Assembly: GCA_018806985.1 (NCBI GenBank)
Contig: JADANN010000447.1
Location: forward strand, 62,001 to 126,000
From: Angiostrongylus vasorum
Lineage: Eukaryota; Nematoda; Chromadorea; Rhabditida; Metastrongylidae
Reading direction: 5' to 3'
DNA length: 64,000 nt
Part shown: positions 1 to 12,400 of the stretch, one piece after another
How positions within the stretch are numbered: the first letter of the stretch is position 1
Layout of the letters: the number at the start of each line of letters is the position of its first letter
Position numbers and translations under genes: made by a program
Notes under the pieces: generated by a model
Database searches by the model: none
The model's input: the letters and a program-made list of their open reading frames with translations, nothing else
What the model was told of the DNA's origin: nothing

Positions 1-1434
1 AATTTGAAATAATTCACTAGCACAAAAATTTCTCGAATTCGTTCAAATACGCCCCAGTGGTTTAACTCTTCTCCTTGGTTGATGGTGGTCGACGTGTCGA
101 ACAACAATGTACAACAAGAATTCCTCCATTCATCAGATTAACCGAAAGCAAAAAGCTCAGCATTTTCGGAAGCCAAATGAAGAGTGGACTATCGTTACGG
201 CAGAACAGGATGGGCACATTGGTTTACTTTTTCTCGAAAGTAATGAAGACGGACACCATGTTATTAGAGTATCCCTCCTCGTGTTCGTTGAGTCTACACC
301 GTCCTTTTTCGTTCCATTTCCTCTATCCTGGACACTAAACTTTCTATTGAAAGTAGGCCGCCAGCGATTTCTGGCTCAGTAGTTCGAAGGACAGCTCAAA
401 GAGCCGACAACATTTCAGTTGACTTTTTTTTAGCTGGAAGCAACAAATTAAATGTGCTTTTCTCAAACCACATGGCGTCTTTTTCTCCAAAAAGGAAAGC
501 AGCTCAGAGTAGAGGAAGAGATCGCGCATAGTTATCTTGCCTGGCCGCCCAAGAGAGATTGACCAAATGGATTTTTGCAACTTTCACATTATTTGATTTA
601 AAACGAATGCTAACCTAGCACTCCTGGTGCGTGACGAGGAAGTCTATAATCTACTGGTGCCCGTTTGAGTTACACGATGATGCACGGAACTACAGATTGT
701 ACCAATGTCTATCTGACATCAGGACCAATACAAGTCTGAGAACAGTTTTCTGAGCTACTAAAATTCTGTGTGGTGATCATTGAACCGAGCTTAAAACCTG
801 TCGCCATTGCGCTGATCAGTGCCGCGGACGCAAACAAAGAGATTTTTTTCTGGACAGATAAACTACTGAAGAGTGGATGAGCGGCAAAACCGATCTTAAA
901 CCACCTTTGACCAGTAGAATAGCAATGTTATTGGATGGTGACTTGTTTTGTTGAGTCATTGACTTTCAAGAATCATAGTCACGTAGCCGAGATTTCTATT
1001 GTGCCAATGTAATAATAGTTTGCCGTTATCACAATACGATCATTAATCGTTGTTACTTGGACCATAAAACTCCATATATGCTAGTATTGCACTGTTGCAC
1101 TGATCGAAGATGCAAAACATAATAGTCAACAGGACAGAAACAGGCAAAGACGTAATTTGACATGGAACAACATCCGGATGTGAAGATTCCGTGAGTTTAT
1201 AAGTTTTAAAAAGTGCTCTCCATTACTGAGTTGTCACAGTCTACTCATTAGGCATATAGAATAGTCTTTATAAGTAACGGAATGCCTTTATGCGATCACC
1301 ACAAGCTTCATCTTTAACGTTATGAGAATGGGTCACCTATTTAAACCCTATGTGAATCTATATCAGGCGACTGAGTCATGATAAACTGTCTAGCCACGGA
1401 TGAGACGATGTGGACTCAGTAGGTTTTATCATGA

Positions 1435-1660
1435 CAGTGCACCAGGGTGTCACCGTATGAAGGTATATGTGTATCATGGTGTCGATGTCTCAAGATGCTA
1501 ATGTGTAGGTGTGTCTGCGTGTCAGGATGTATGTCGACGAATTTGTGTACCAGTGTGTCGGTGCGCTGGTGCGTCAGGATGTCGCTGTGTGATTGAATCA
1601 GGATGTCCTGGCGGGATGTTAATATGTCCAGGTTTCCGTGTGCTTTTGTGTGATTTTATT
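1435..1660. repeat. Imperfect GT-rich minisatellite
   Basis: The tract repeats variants of GTGTCAGGATGT and GTGTGTCGGTGCG with irregular spacing. The 77-residue plus-strand frame through it is Cys/Arg-rich only because of the repeat. Confidence 0.6.
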
Positions 1661-2587
1661 TCATTTATAATTGGAAAGCCGTCGAGAAAGCATGTGCTAC
1701 CTTACTGTTCATGTCGATTTAGCCATGAGTTTTCTCTACGTTGACTGACCTTCTTTGGCGAAGCTACTAGGTCTGCTCATCACCATTGCCACATGCTTTC
1801 AATAGCTGTTGTAAACCACCGCGTCGGAAGCTTCTATTTAACTGATCAGACGCGATTAATCATGCGCAAGGTTTGATGAATCAGCAGTGAACCCTCCGTT
1901 GCAACAACTTTTTCCCAATCATCCAATTTCTGTGGTGATGTTGATTTCCATACTCTAGACAAATCGGGCATAACTGAAGTATTCGACGATAGATGCTGTG
2001 CTCTTAAGCGTCAGAGCATGACATCAGAATGAACGTTTACTGATAGGTGTCTTTCAGCATGTTTTAAAGGTCGACACAGAGGAAAGCAGTGGGAACGAAA
2101 ATCACCTGCCCAGCCTGAAAAGAAATTTATGGAGACAAATTTCAATGAGATGTACAAATAAGGGGCAGATATCTCGTTTCATCACTGCAGGGACAGTGAT
2201 ATTCTTGTGTTTTGTTGTAATAATGGTCTTTTCTGCACACCAAGTGTAACTAAGTCCAGTGCAGTTCACATAACTTGTCAAAAACACTAATGTCTTCATA
2301 AACTGGAAGAATCCTCAATGTGTATTGCAGGGCGCTTCCAACCACTGCGCCACACGCTTCCTTTCTTCATTAGTAAGTACATAATATACCGATAATTTTA
2401 TTAAATACGCCTGTATGTCCTATTGAATAAAAACCGCTCCATTCGCATGATAATAAAGAATTGGGTAATTCTTTGCGTTCTATCAGTTTATTAATAGCTT
2501 CGCAAGGTATTTTTTACTTTACGATTTGAAACAATACATTTTGCCAATTGCTACAAAACTTTCACAGGGATACACTGAAACTGAACA

Positions 2588-2862
2588 AACACGCATACGT
2601 ACACGCACATACATATGCACGTAGATCCACATACACAACCATACATACACACGTGCCAAAACACAAGGATACGCCGAGACACATAGATCTACACACGCAC
2701 GTACAGACACATACATGCGCCTACACAAATATACTGACACGCACACACACACGCACATACACATATACATACACGTACACACACATACACACACATACAC
2801 AGACACACACAGACACACAGACACAGACACAAACACACGCACGCAAGCACGCACGCACATAG
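2588..2862. repeat. CA-rich microsatellite
   Basis: Nearly unbroken (CA)n/(ACAT)n/(ACGC)n sequence. All four overlapping open frames on both strands are low-complexity products of it (His/Thr-rich on plus, Cys/Val-rich on minus) and are not genes. Confidence 0.9.
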
Positions 2863-3245
2863 CCATCTACACACGCGGGGCAAAGATTGGAAATCGGAGA
2901 GAACGATAAGGACCATGCGCTAACTCGTTTCCTTGTCGGAATCGCTTTGATTAATCGCTTGCAAGCGGTGCACTCTAATAGAAACTATCTTGTGATAACA
3001 CTCCAAAGTTTTTGTGAAAAGTGTGATAAAAACAAATGTTTACTATTTATTGAATTTCGCCATTGGTTCATTGAATACAAGCGAACTTGGAAAGGCGAAT
3101 AGCATCTCAATATCACTTAATACGGTTATAAATGTCATTTTCGTTACTATGTAACAATAAAGGTTATAGTTTTTCTCTTTACAATGGTAACGTTCGTCTT
3201 GCGTAGAGTTAAAGTCATGTTTAAAAGAGTATTACAGGATTTCCC

Positions 3246-3434
3246 TTAGTGAAGAGTCAGAACAACGAGAAACATTATGATAATAAACTGAGGATGGGAT
3301 GGAATGGCTTCTCTCGTCGGATCACCAACTCGACCGTTGAAATTCTTATCGGGAGCGCAATACTGCCTTCCACACAGTTCCGTACATGAAGGACAGACGA
3401 TTTTTGTCGTCACCGTACCAACACCATGTAGTCG
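3246..3434 (-). CDS. M8 gene last exon: CPSC segment and hydrophobic C-terminus
   Basis: Acceptor GGTTTTCAG| followed by 62 codons and TAA. It carries [15 protein letters not shown], matching the Cys-rich end of the M8 family, a polar linker, and the terminal stretch [13 protein letters not shown] with no charged residue. A short hydrophobic C-terminus after a polar spacer is typical of a GPI attachment signal, as in trypanosomatid gp63; the anchor is inference. Confidence 0.85.
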   Translation of the reverse strand, partial: RLHGVGTVTTKIVCPSCTELCGRQYCAPDKNFNGRVGDPTREAIPSHPQFIIIMFLVVLTLH

Positions 3435-6400
3435 CTGAAAACCAAGCCTCCTTGTTGGAGTGCTACATTGAAACGACACGGAGGTAATAGATGCCGCATG
3501 ATGTCAGCACAGTAATAGAAAAGCTGCTTCATAACAGAATTCAAACCTTCTCAACATGTATTAACTGTCCTCCTTGATAGCAAGGATAGAATTTAGAATT
3601 CTGAGTTTTGATGTGAAGCCGATTATCCTTGCAAACGGTCTGAAAATTGATAAACCAAGTCGTTTTCCCTCTTTGTAACAATAGGAGCGATATTCTTCGG
3701 TGAAGTACATCTTATAGTCATGAAAGCGGTTTTCTCTACCAGCCGCATACATAATACAACATATAAAGCGGCACATGTGCTGCAGTGGTTGGGTGCGCCC
3801 TGCAACACACACGTAGAATCGATCCCCGCGCCCATGGCTCACCAAGCCCTCCATCCCTCCGGGATCGGCAAGTTGGTACCAGACTTGTCTGGGAGGATAG
3901 CAGCGGTTACCCGACACATCGGGAGGCCACTTCGAGTCATTGTAAAGGCCAAATATACATTCAATCACCTCCAAACGATGCTTAATGAAGTCGAATGCAT
4001 GAAGCATCCCTTAGAGATTGATTAACGCCGAGAGCTTTATCCTTTATTATTATCATATAGATACCTGAATTGCACGTCTTCATGGTACTTGAATTGGTTT
4101 CTCAGCATTTCATTTTTTGGCCAGTTAGTATAACGTACTCTGCTGTTCGAATCTCGTGAATACGGTCTAGCACCAGCACTTAAGGATCAGAGCGAAACTA
4201 GTGGTGGACCGTCTTTATTTTAAGGAGAAATCATCTAGGTGTCATTAAAACTATTGATAACTAACGTTTTAGTTTTCGGGCGCGACTTTTTCCTCTGGTG
4301 TTTTAACACAGATTATATGGCGGATCCAAACTCACCACTACCCCTTTGCGCAAGCTCTGACGGGTCAGGTGCAAGGTTATCTCCTCGCGATTAGTCTTTG
4401 CGATTAGTTTTGCTCCAGCCCGCTAGCAATTTTTGGCGGAAAGCTAGGCCCCCATATGAATGCACCAAGCTGTTTCGAATTTTGGTGTGTCCTTTCTAAG
4501 GGATGAACCTTCGGCTGTGCCATGAAGTGCAACGCTCCAGATATACCATTGGCCAAAATGAGGAGGAAAGACCATGACGACGTTTATTTCGATGGCTCAT
4601 CGAGATTCGGCGTACCTCATAGCATCCGACAGAATGCATCCATTTCACCGTACCACGTTCGCTTTTCACTTTAATACCGTCTTCCAGATGAAAACAACGC
4701 GCCGTTGGTGAGAATACCTATTTTAATTCGAATGAGAAAGAATTGACTCGTCCATCAATAATTGAAAAAAGAATTTCAGCACCACACCTCATTAGGTTTA
4801 ATCTGTGTCGAAGGTTTCGTACTCCAATACTTTTAAGTATCAGATCTTTTTCCACGAAAAAAGGATTGGACTCATTTTTGTGATAATACAGAGTCAGGTA
4901 GTCTCAGAGCTCTAAACTCACTTCTAGAGAATAATTGTTGTAGTTCATGTTATCAGGAAACGTGCAACGCGTATCGCTGTCCTCTCTTGACACACCACCG
5001 TAGGTCTAAATGTCAATCTTATTTTCCCAAAATGAAAATCTATAGAATTCACTAAAATTGTCCACATGTAGTGGTTTTCACCACAAGTAATTGAGCCAGA
5101 AGACAGTTAGTGAAATCGAATTGATGGCTAATAATAGCTTTATGGTGGCTAAAGCTAGAAGCTTTTTTTGGAGAAGCCGCTTCGATTCTTCTTAAAAGTA
5201 GTCAGCCCAGATCGATCTGTTGTATTTCTCATATTTCTGTCATCGATGAATGAAAAATCTTTAATTAACCTCCTGTTCAAGAATCCTTCTGATAGTAAAC
5301 GAGTAGTGGAAATCAACAGCGGAGAAGTGTTTCACAACCACAGGAATTTCAAGCGAATTGAACTTATGCATAGAACTAACTATACGTTACGGGACAACAG
5401 GTAATTTGAGTATACAGGTAATACTGTCAGCAACTGAACAAAGTCTTACCCTGTAATATGGGCAAAAATCCCCTGCTTCCACTTGACCGTGCCCGGTTAC
5501 CGTTTTGCCTTTCCTGTTCTTGTACAAATTTGGAATATTATAATCATATTCATCTGGTACATTCTTCGTGTTTTCTACTAAGTTACAACGCACTTTTGCC
5601 AAACGATTTGCACTGCATCTATAAAACGTCAAAAAAAGCTTCTGGTCACGAGAAATTATTTATGGAGGATTTTGTCATGCTTGAAAAAATATCTAACTAT
5701 ATCGAGAAGGAGGTTATTCTGTTCTCTAATAGAATTAAGCCTTGTATTTCTCCTATTCCAAGATGACAAAGGAACGGATTTATTAAAAAGCTTGCGATAA
5801 GAGACGGCTTAAGAAAGATAATAAGTTCTTTTTTAATGTCATTGCCCTAGACAGCAATCGTATGAACCTTGAGTCATCGATGACGTTACAAAATGGATAC
5901 GGATTCTCTCGATTGGCTTTCATCCATGTGAGGCAACTCTTTTTTGCAAATTCACATCCGAGGCCTTTCCCCCACAACATTTGCTCGGCTTTACTGTAAC
6001 AAAATGTTATAGTCGAGATTTTCGTAAGAGGAATGAAAAATTCTATACCACAATGATGCTAAGATATTTGCAAAACCCCCGACGGCAGGTGCCTGCGGTG
6101 GACATCGAACATGCTACTACCTTTTCTGAAGGCTAACGCGTTCACCATCATAAAGAGTAAACATTGTGAAAAAATAATATAACTTACTCGTAGTTCACAT
6201 TGTACCAGCCGGAATCTTCAAAGAGCGCGAATGTTAAACGGGTTAGAGCATATACTTGAGTGCTGACACCAGTCATTGCTTCGTTCTTAAGTGAAAGAAA
6301 CTAAGACCAGAATCACTATTTTTTGTAAACCCTGCTTTCTTTGGAGCACATGAGTCTATTTGCTGTTCACTGCATAAAGATTATTTGCATAAAAACTACT

Positions 6401-9400
6401 TCAAACTTGGTACTCGATCAGCCATTTCATGAAGACTTGTTCATTTACGATTGCTCATTTATCGGAGACATGCTGTTATTGGACACATAAGGTATTTTCC
6501 GCGGAAACCTCATCGTGGTTTGATAGGGTGTCCTTCGGTGAGGGCCACATGCACTCCCTAGTCGCTGTGGATAATAGGGTGGTTTGCTTTAGTGTGACAT
6601 GCTTTCTTCAGGAACAGCGGTAATCTTGGCACCGGTTTCCGTTACTCTACCTAATCGAACTCTAAGACAGAATGAAATGATTGGCAAAATATGGAAAACA
6701 GTTAGGGTTCGCTACTTGAAAAAATGAGTCCAGCTCTTCTCAGAAAGAAGTCGTAGGCCCCTTTCCAATTTCTTTTATTTTTTTATTTCATACGACTCGC
6801 CCTCACGTCTATCGCGCAGATTCCAGTACTCCTCACATTCGATTCGTTTTCTGGCGTCCATAATCAACGAGAGTCTTCCAACTTTTACGTGCGGCTTCGG
6901 CTGCTGCTTGAGGATTTTCATTCCATGTTGGATGTCGTAAGATGCTGGTCGAGTCGATTCTCCCTGGAGTGCTGAGATAGCAGAGCTGGAACGTTCCCAG
7001 TTGAAATGCAGCGAGTGATTTTTTCCCCGGACAAGTCCGGTGCCAATTTCCCGATCCTCAAAGGGATGTGGTGCTCGATGAGCCCGGAGCGGGGTCGAAA
7101 CAGCACCCTGCTCCTAATGACCGACTGCACTACCACTGTGCTATGGGTCCCGTCACTGTTTTTAATTAGTGTCACCAATTGAGTGGTAGTCTCTTAAGTG
7201 TTAGCGCATAATATGGACTAATAGATGTTCCACCGGTAGAGCTGGAGTCACGTGATGAACAGCAGAGGCTTGCTAGCTACTGGCGATTTGTGATACAAAT
7301 TTTTTTTATATGCAGTTAAGATGAATGCACAATGTTATGGAAGTCACCTCGAAAACGCGTTTCTCCCAGTGTGATCCGGCCGTTCCGCTACCACCTTGGC
7401 TTTCAATTTCGGCACCTTCCAGGTCAGGACAGCGAAAGTGATCACGGGCTTCTTGTCGAACTTTTGGCGTTACCATCATGTACACATCGTGTGAGATCTG
7501 CATCAGCGCGTCAATAAGCCCACTTATACATCTGGTGCTTGAGGCAGAAAGCCTCTGTTCTTTTTCTTAAACAACTTTGAGCAAAGCGATAATGATTGGC
7601 GAAAGAATTTATCAAAAAGAAAATCTCAGTGGCTGTGTTGATCAACTATTCAAACAAATTTTACCATTCCTTTGGAGGTATCCCAATCAAAACGCGTGTA
7701 ACGCTGAATTACACCAGGGACGATGTCAATTAAGGATCCTCTGAATATCGCTAAATCAGAAAGGAATTGATGTTTTTGCAAAGAAAGGCCTACGTAAGTT
7801 TTTTTCCAGATTTCGTAGCCAGTATTTGGAGTTACACGTAAATGGAGCAGTTAGAGTAATCAGTTCTAGTTAATGAAAAAGGGCAGTTATTTTCCTTTTA
7901 TCATCTACTATTTTTACCCTCTTTAAAAAGTGCTCTTTTTGAAGGTTGTAGCAAAAAGTTCTCTAAGGATTGGTCAGCTCGATCGGCTTCAGACTTAACA
8001 CTCTTGAATGAACATTTTTTTTAAAGCGATAATAAAAGATGCAAGACAAAGCTCTCGGCGTTGATCAATCCCTGGGGGATGCGCCATGCATTCGACTTCA
8101 CTAGGTATCGTTTGGAGGTGACTGAATGCATATCTGGCCTTTACAATCGCGGTGGCCTACCGATGTATCGATCCAGTGCTGTTATCCTCCCAGACAAGTC
8201 TGGTACCAATTTGCCCACCCCGGAGGAATGGAAAGCTTGATGGGCCATGGGCGCGGAGATCGATAGCACGTGTGTCTTGCAGGGCGCACCCAATAGTAAT
8301 GACTACTAAGATATTTAAGAGGCTGGCTACTTTCTTGTGGATTTTTTAGGCTTTAGAACGCCTCGTTAAAAAAATAAACACATTAGGAAACGACAAATCA
8401 GTGCATCTTAAATTAAAGTTGTAGAATGGAGTAATGAATGCGAAAATCGAACAGTTTTTCCGTACCTGACGGAGAAACGGCAAACTTGATACATCTAGAA
8501 ATGAAGTGGCTTAGACCGAACAAGTGTCACCGAAGCTCCCCATCCTTTGGGAGTCAGCAAAAGGTTTGTCTGGTAAAAACATCATCCATCGCACAAAGGC
8601 ATAACTACCCATGATGAAGTGTTGCCCAAGCACTCTGCGAGAGCAATATAGACAAACATTTAGCCACGCTCGTGAAGGGGAAAATCCTCGACCAGCAGCC
8701 AAAACCCACAGAAAATTGAAGACCATTGTGGATAACAGATGCGGGAGAACGAGTCGAATAAAAAAGGTGTTTGGATCAGCACAATATTGGAAGCCGGATC
8801 ATACAAATAGATAGAATAAATGCAAGAAAAAGTTGGAACGAATGAGCTTTCACAGTAGAGAGTTCGTAGGCTTACTAAACATGATCGTTCACTACTCTTT
8901 TTTTTCATTGTAAAAACAATCGTAGTAGTTGTTGCCTAGATTTCAGTCGTAAGTCACAAAAGTAACTAATGGATTGACATTGTTCTCACTTTACCACCTC
9001 TCCAGCACTTTTAAAGAGTGGGAAAAGTGAAGGCGAAAAGACGAAAGCATGAATAAGTTCATGTTTGATGGTCACCTCCCATAGTGAGATCTCGTGTGCT
9101 TTCATACTTTTGAATGCGCTCAGACAAATATTCACGTGACCAGCAATCGGCCTAAATCAAAGAATTGTTAGTGAAGCAGTAAATTCCAGATTACTTGATG
9201 TTCTAAATTTTGTACTATAACAAAATACGATGTAAATTAACCAGATGACAATGGATAGTACAAAACGACTACAGCTGATTTGATGCATATTGACTAGTGA
9301 GAAAAGTGACTCTGCTCCTCGGTTCTACTTAAGGTTATTGTATTCTTTTAAGTAAACAGTTAGTTTCGCAGTGATTCGTTATCGGTTCCACATTAATCGA

Positions 9401-12400
9401 TCGGATAGAGAGATTCTGAGAACGTGATGTTCATCACCTCTGCGTGTGTTGGTCAAGTGCACAATGTGTTGCGAACGCCAGCGTTAGTGGACCGCAACTC
9501 TGCTCCTTTACGGATACAAATAACACAAAATCCGCATTTCTCAGTTTTCCTGAACATATTATAGAAGATAGAAGGACAATGATGGCGACCATTTCTAGGC
9601 TGGTGTGCATTTTCATGACAAGAAGATTTTTCGATGTGAAACTTTATTTTAGAAATCTTTAATCATGCTATTGTTCGCCCTACATGGCTCAATAATCGAT
9701 TATGTCATTGAAGGAGTAAAAGTGTGAGCCACATTATTGTACTCTGCAGATGGCCCACATGCAAGCGGAAGCGTGTGGGCCATATATAATACCAGCATTG
9801 TCAGTTTTGTATTTAGGTATTACAGTAACCGTGTGGAAGTTTTAATTACAGGAGCCTCATCATCGCACCCAATGAAAATCTGATTAACGACCGTCGTAGA
9901 ACTGCTATTATAGCCCATCAACATTGAGGTGACTAGTATACGGTACCATGTGACATTATGCTGTTCAGAATAAGCCGTGTTTGATTTACCTCCCCAATTC
10001 CGTTGCATTGATGGACATGGTCCGTATTTGCAGGAACAGTGCTAAAACAGTGATATAAAAAAATATTTTCGCAACTTCTTCCTATCTATTACCAAACATT
10101 TCAAATCTGTTTGCTGCATCATCGTCAAAAAATTTATTCAGAGAAAAAACACAAGGCAAAAATTTAAACATGCTTTTCTTTAAGAGAATCATATCTGAGA
10201 TGACATTCTTTCCTAACCAACGCCCATATTGTTTTAGTTTACAGAGAAAAAAACAAAGACAGCATGCACTTCTCATATTTCATGTAATTTGATTTGGCTA
10301 TAACTCTGTGTAGTTGTAGCGTATTAGTTAAAGGCGCCGCGCAATAGCCATAGTTTCCGTAGTTCGGTTCCCGGCGTGGGTAAATATAGCTTCAACACAA
10401 TGTTGCTGAGATATTTTCAAAACTCTGGGCCGTAGGTGGACTACACTAATACTCTATGAATGTTGACTGCAAGAGGATGAAACGAATGAACAGAATGATG
10501 TTATCGGCAAGACATGGAAGGACGCAAGGGAACCGTCTAAGTATCGAAGTTCGATTACACGTGAACATTGTAAGAGAAAAATTGAGTAACACGTAAAATC
10601 GCTTCGCATTCATTCACGAGGCCAGTGACCACTGATAATGGAGAATTTTCGAAATGATAACTGTTAACAGCACTTACAGCGAAATAAGGAGCATCCACCG
10701 ATGCCACTGCTCCACCGCATCTTTTCTCGCAATCGACGCTACACTGATACGTATTATTGAGATCTACCGTTCCTTCTCCAATGCATGCCCTGTAATTTTA
10801 GTATAAACCCACAATAAAGGGACAAATAAAATTTCATTATAACCTTACTGTGTTTTTTGAAATATAGCCTACATAAAGGGAAAATTCTTTATTGATCTAG
10901 AGACGAACCATGAGTAAAACATACCTTCACAGTGACCGATGAATGACTCTAGAATGAAGCAGTAAAAGTCTCATTTGTCACTATCGCCAGCAATAGTGGC
11001 TTGGTGGGCTTCGTTTGCTGAAGAAACCTGGGGCGCATCCTATTTTTCTTCTATGATCTTCATGAAGGATTTTGATCTTCAGGTCAGTGATGTTTCTTCT
11101 TGTGTGGCTCAGATGCTGTGGGGGGCCAGGTTTTAAAGGTTCTCTGCTGTGGCTAATGTCAGAGCCTATCAAGTGCCCAACTCACTCGATAAGAAGTTTT
11201 GGCGTGTACAGCGGAATCTTTATTTTAGATTGTTGAAGTAGGTCGGAATTTCAGATTTGCTGTTTTTTTGTGTAGTATGAAGCACACCCGGAATCGCCAT
11301 CCCAACACGTCTTAAATAGCACGGAGTGATTTTCCAATCATTGCAACGAGGTTTCCAAAGCATAGGTTAAAGAGGAATAATCATAGAGTTGAAAACATTG
11401 GCACAGAGAAGGGTGCTTTTTGTCCTCTTCACCATATTCTGGATGCTCTTGATGCTCCCCCAAACCACTCTCTTCATTCTTTTCCACTCCTGGAGATAAC
11501 TGTTTGTTATATTGACTACTCGATCACAATACTTTTAACTACAGCATTAAGAGGTGGTCATCCGGTGAGGCGTGGATGAGGAACAAGAAACGAGCCGTTC
11601 TCCATAAACGTCGTCTTATCAACACTCACTAGAAAACTGATCTTTCCACCAACGTCACTTAGATAATCTTTTTATGTCTGGCTACAGCTCTGTGTTAACA
11701 AAACATATCGATAGCAAAGCTATAGTGGTGTACTTGCCGATCATTAATTTTCGTTCCCATATTGTACCGTTTCAATTTTTTCAGCACGTTCTTGAGAGTG
11801 GCTGTTAACAATTGAAGAGGCAGGCATCATCTTGCCGAACACCTCTCTTCACCTCAACGCTGGATTTTGGAATGCTAAAATTCTGACACGAACTTGTTAC
11901 AAGGGTCATGAGGGACGCTGAAGTTGTCCAGAACTTCTATAGCTGCTTTTATCTCAAAGGACTTTTCATTAATTCGGTGAAAATGAGACGAATCCGTTTC
12001 TTCTAGTGCTGTGATACTTCTCTGAGTTTCATTAACAATGAATTTTATTTTTTCTCACTTTGTAACATTTTATACGACTTGTCTTCACGTCTACTTATAT
12101 GCGTTCTAGCACTTCTCACATTCGATTTGTTTCCCTCGCATCCATCACGCATGAAAGTCTTCCAACTTTTACACGTGGCTTCTGCTGCTGTTTGAGGATT
12201 TGCACTTCATCTTGGATGTTGTAGAATGTTGGTCGACTCGATTCTCATTGCGAGATAACCGAGGTGGAGCGTTTCCAGTTGGATCGCAAAGAGTGTTTTT
12301 TTTCTTCCCGACATCGAAGGGATGAGAAGATTGGCGAGCCCGGAGCAGGAGGTCGAACCTGCACCGTGCTCGTGGTGGTCGACATCACTATCACTGTGCT

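Larger units (their letters stand above)
1..3245. other. Non-genic left flank
   Basis: I see no supported gene here. Short open frames at 75-382 (plus) and 344-580 (minus) have no recognisable domain and no exon-like splice context. The stretch holds two simple-repeat tracts, at about 1435-1660 and 2588-2862, listed separately. The right end abuts the stop codon of the minus-strand M8 metallopeptidase gene, so its 3' untranslated region should lie at the right edge of this stretch. Confidence 0.6.

Noticed and set aside
2519..2916. Overlapping open frames of 64-115 codons on both strands
   Set aside because: They are translations of the CA/GT microsatellite; composition is purely low-complexity.
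3561..4025. A 148-codon minus frame and a 101-codon plus frame
   Set aside because: Both run through an S1 SINE; the same peptides recur at every S1 copy.
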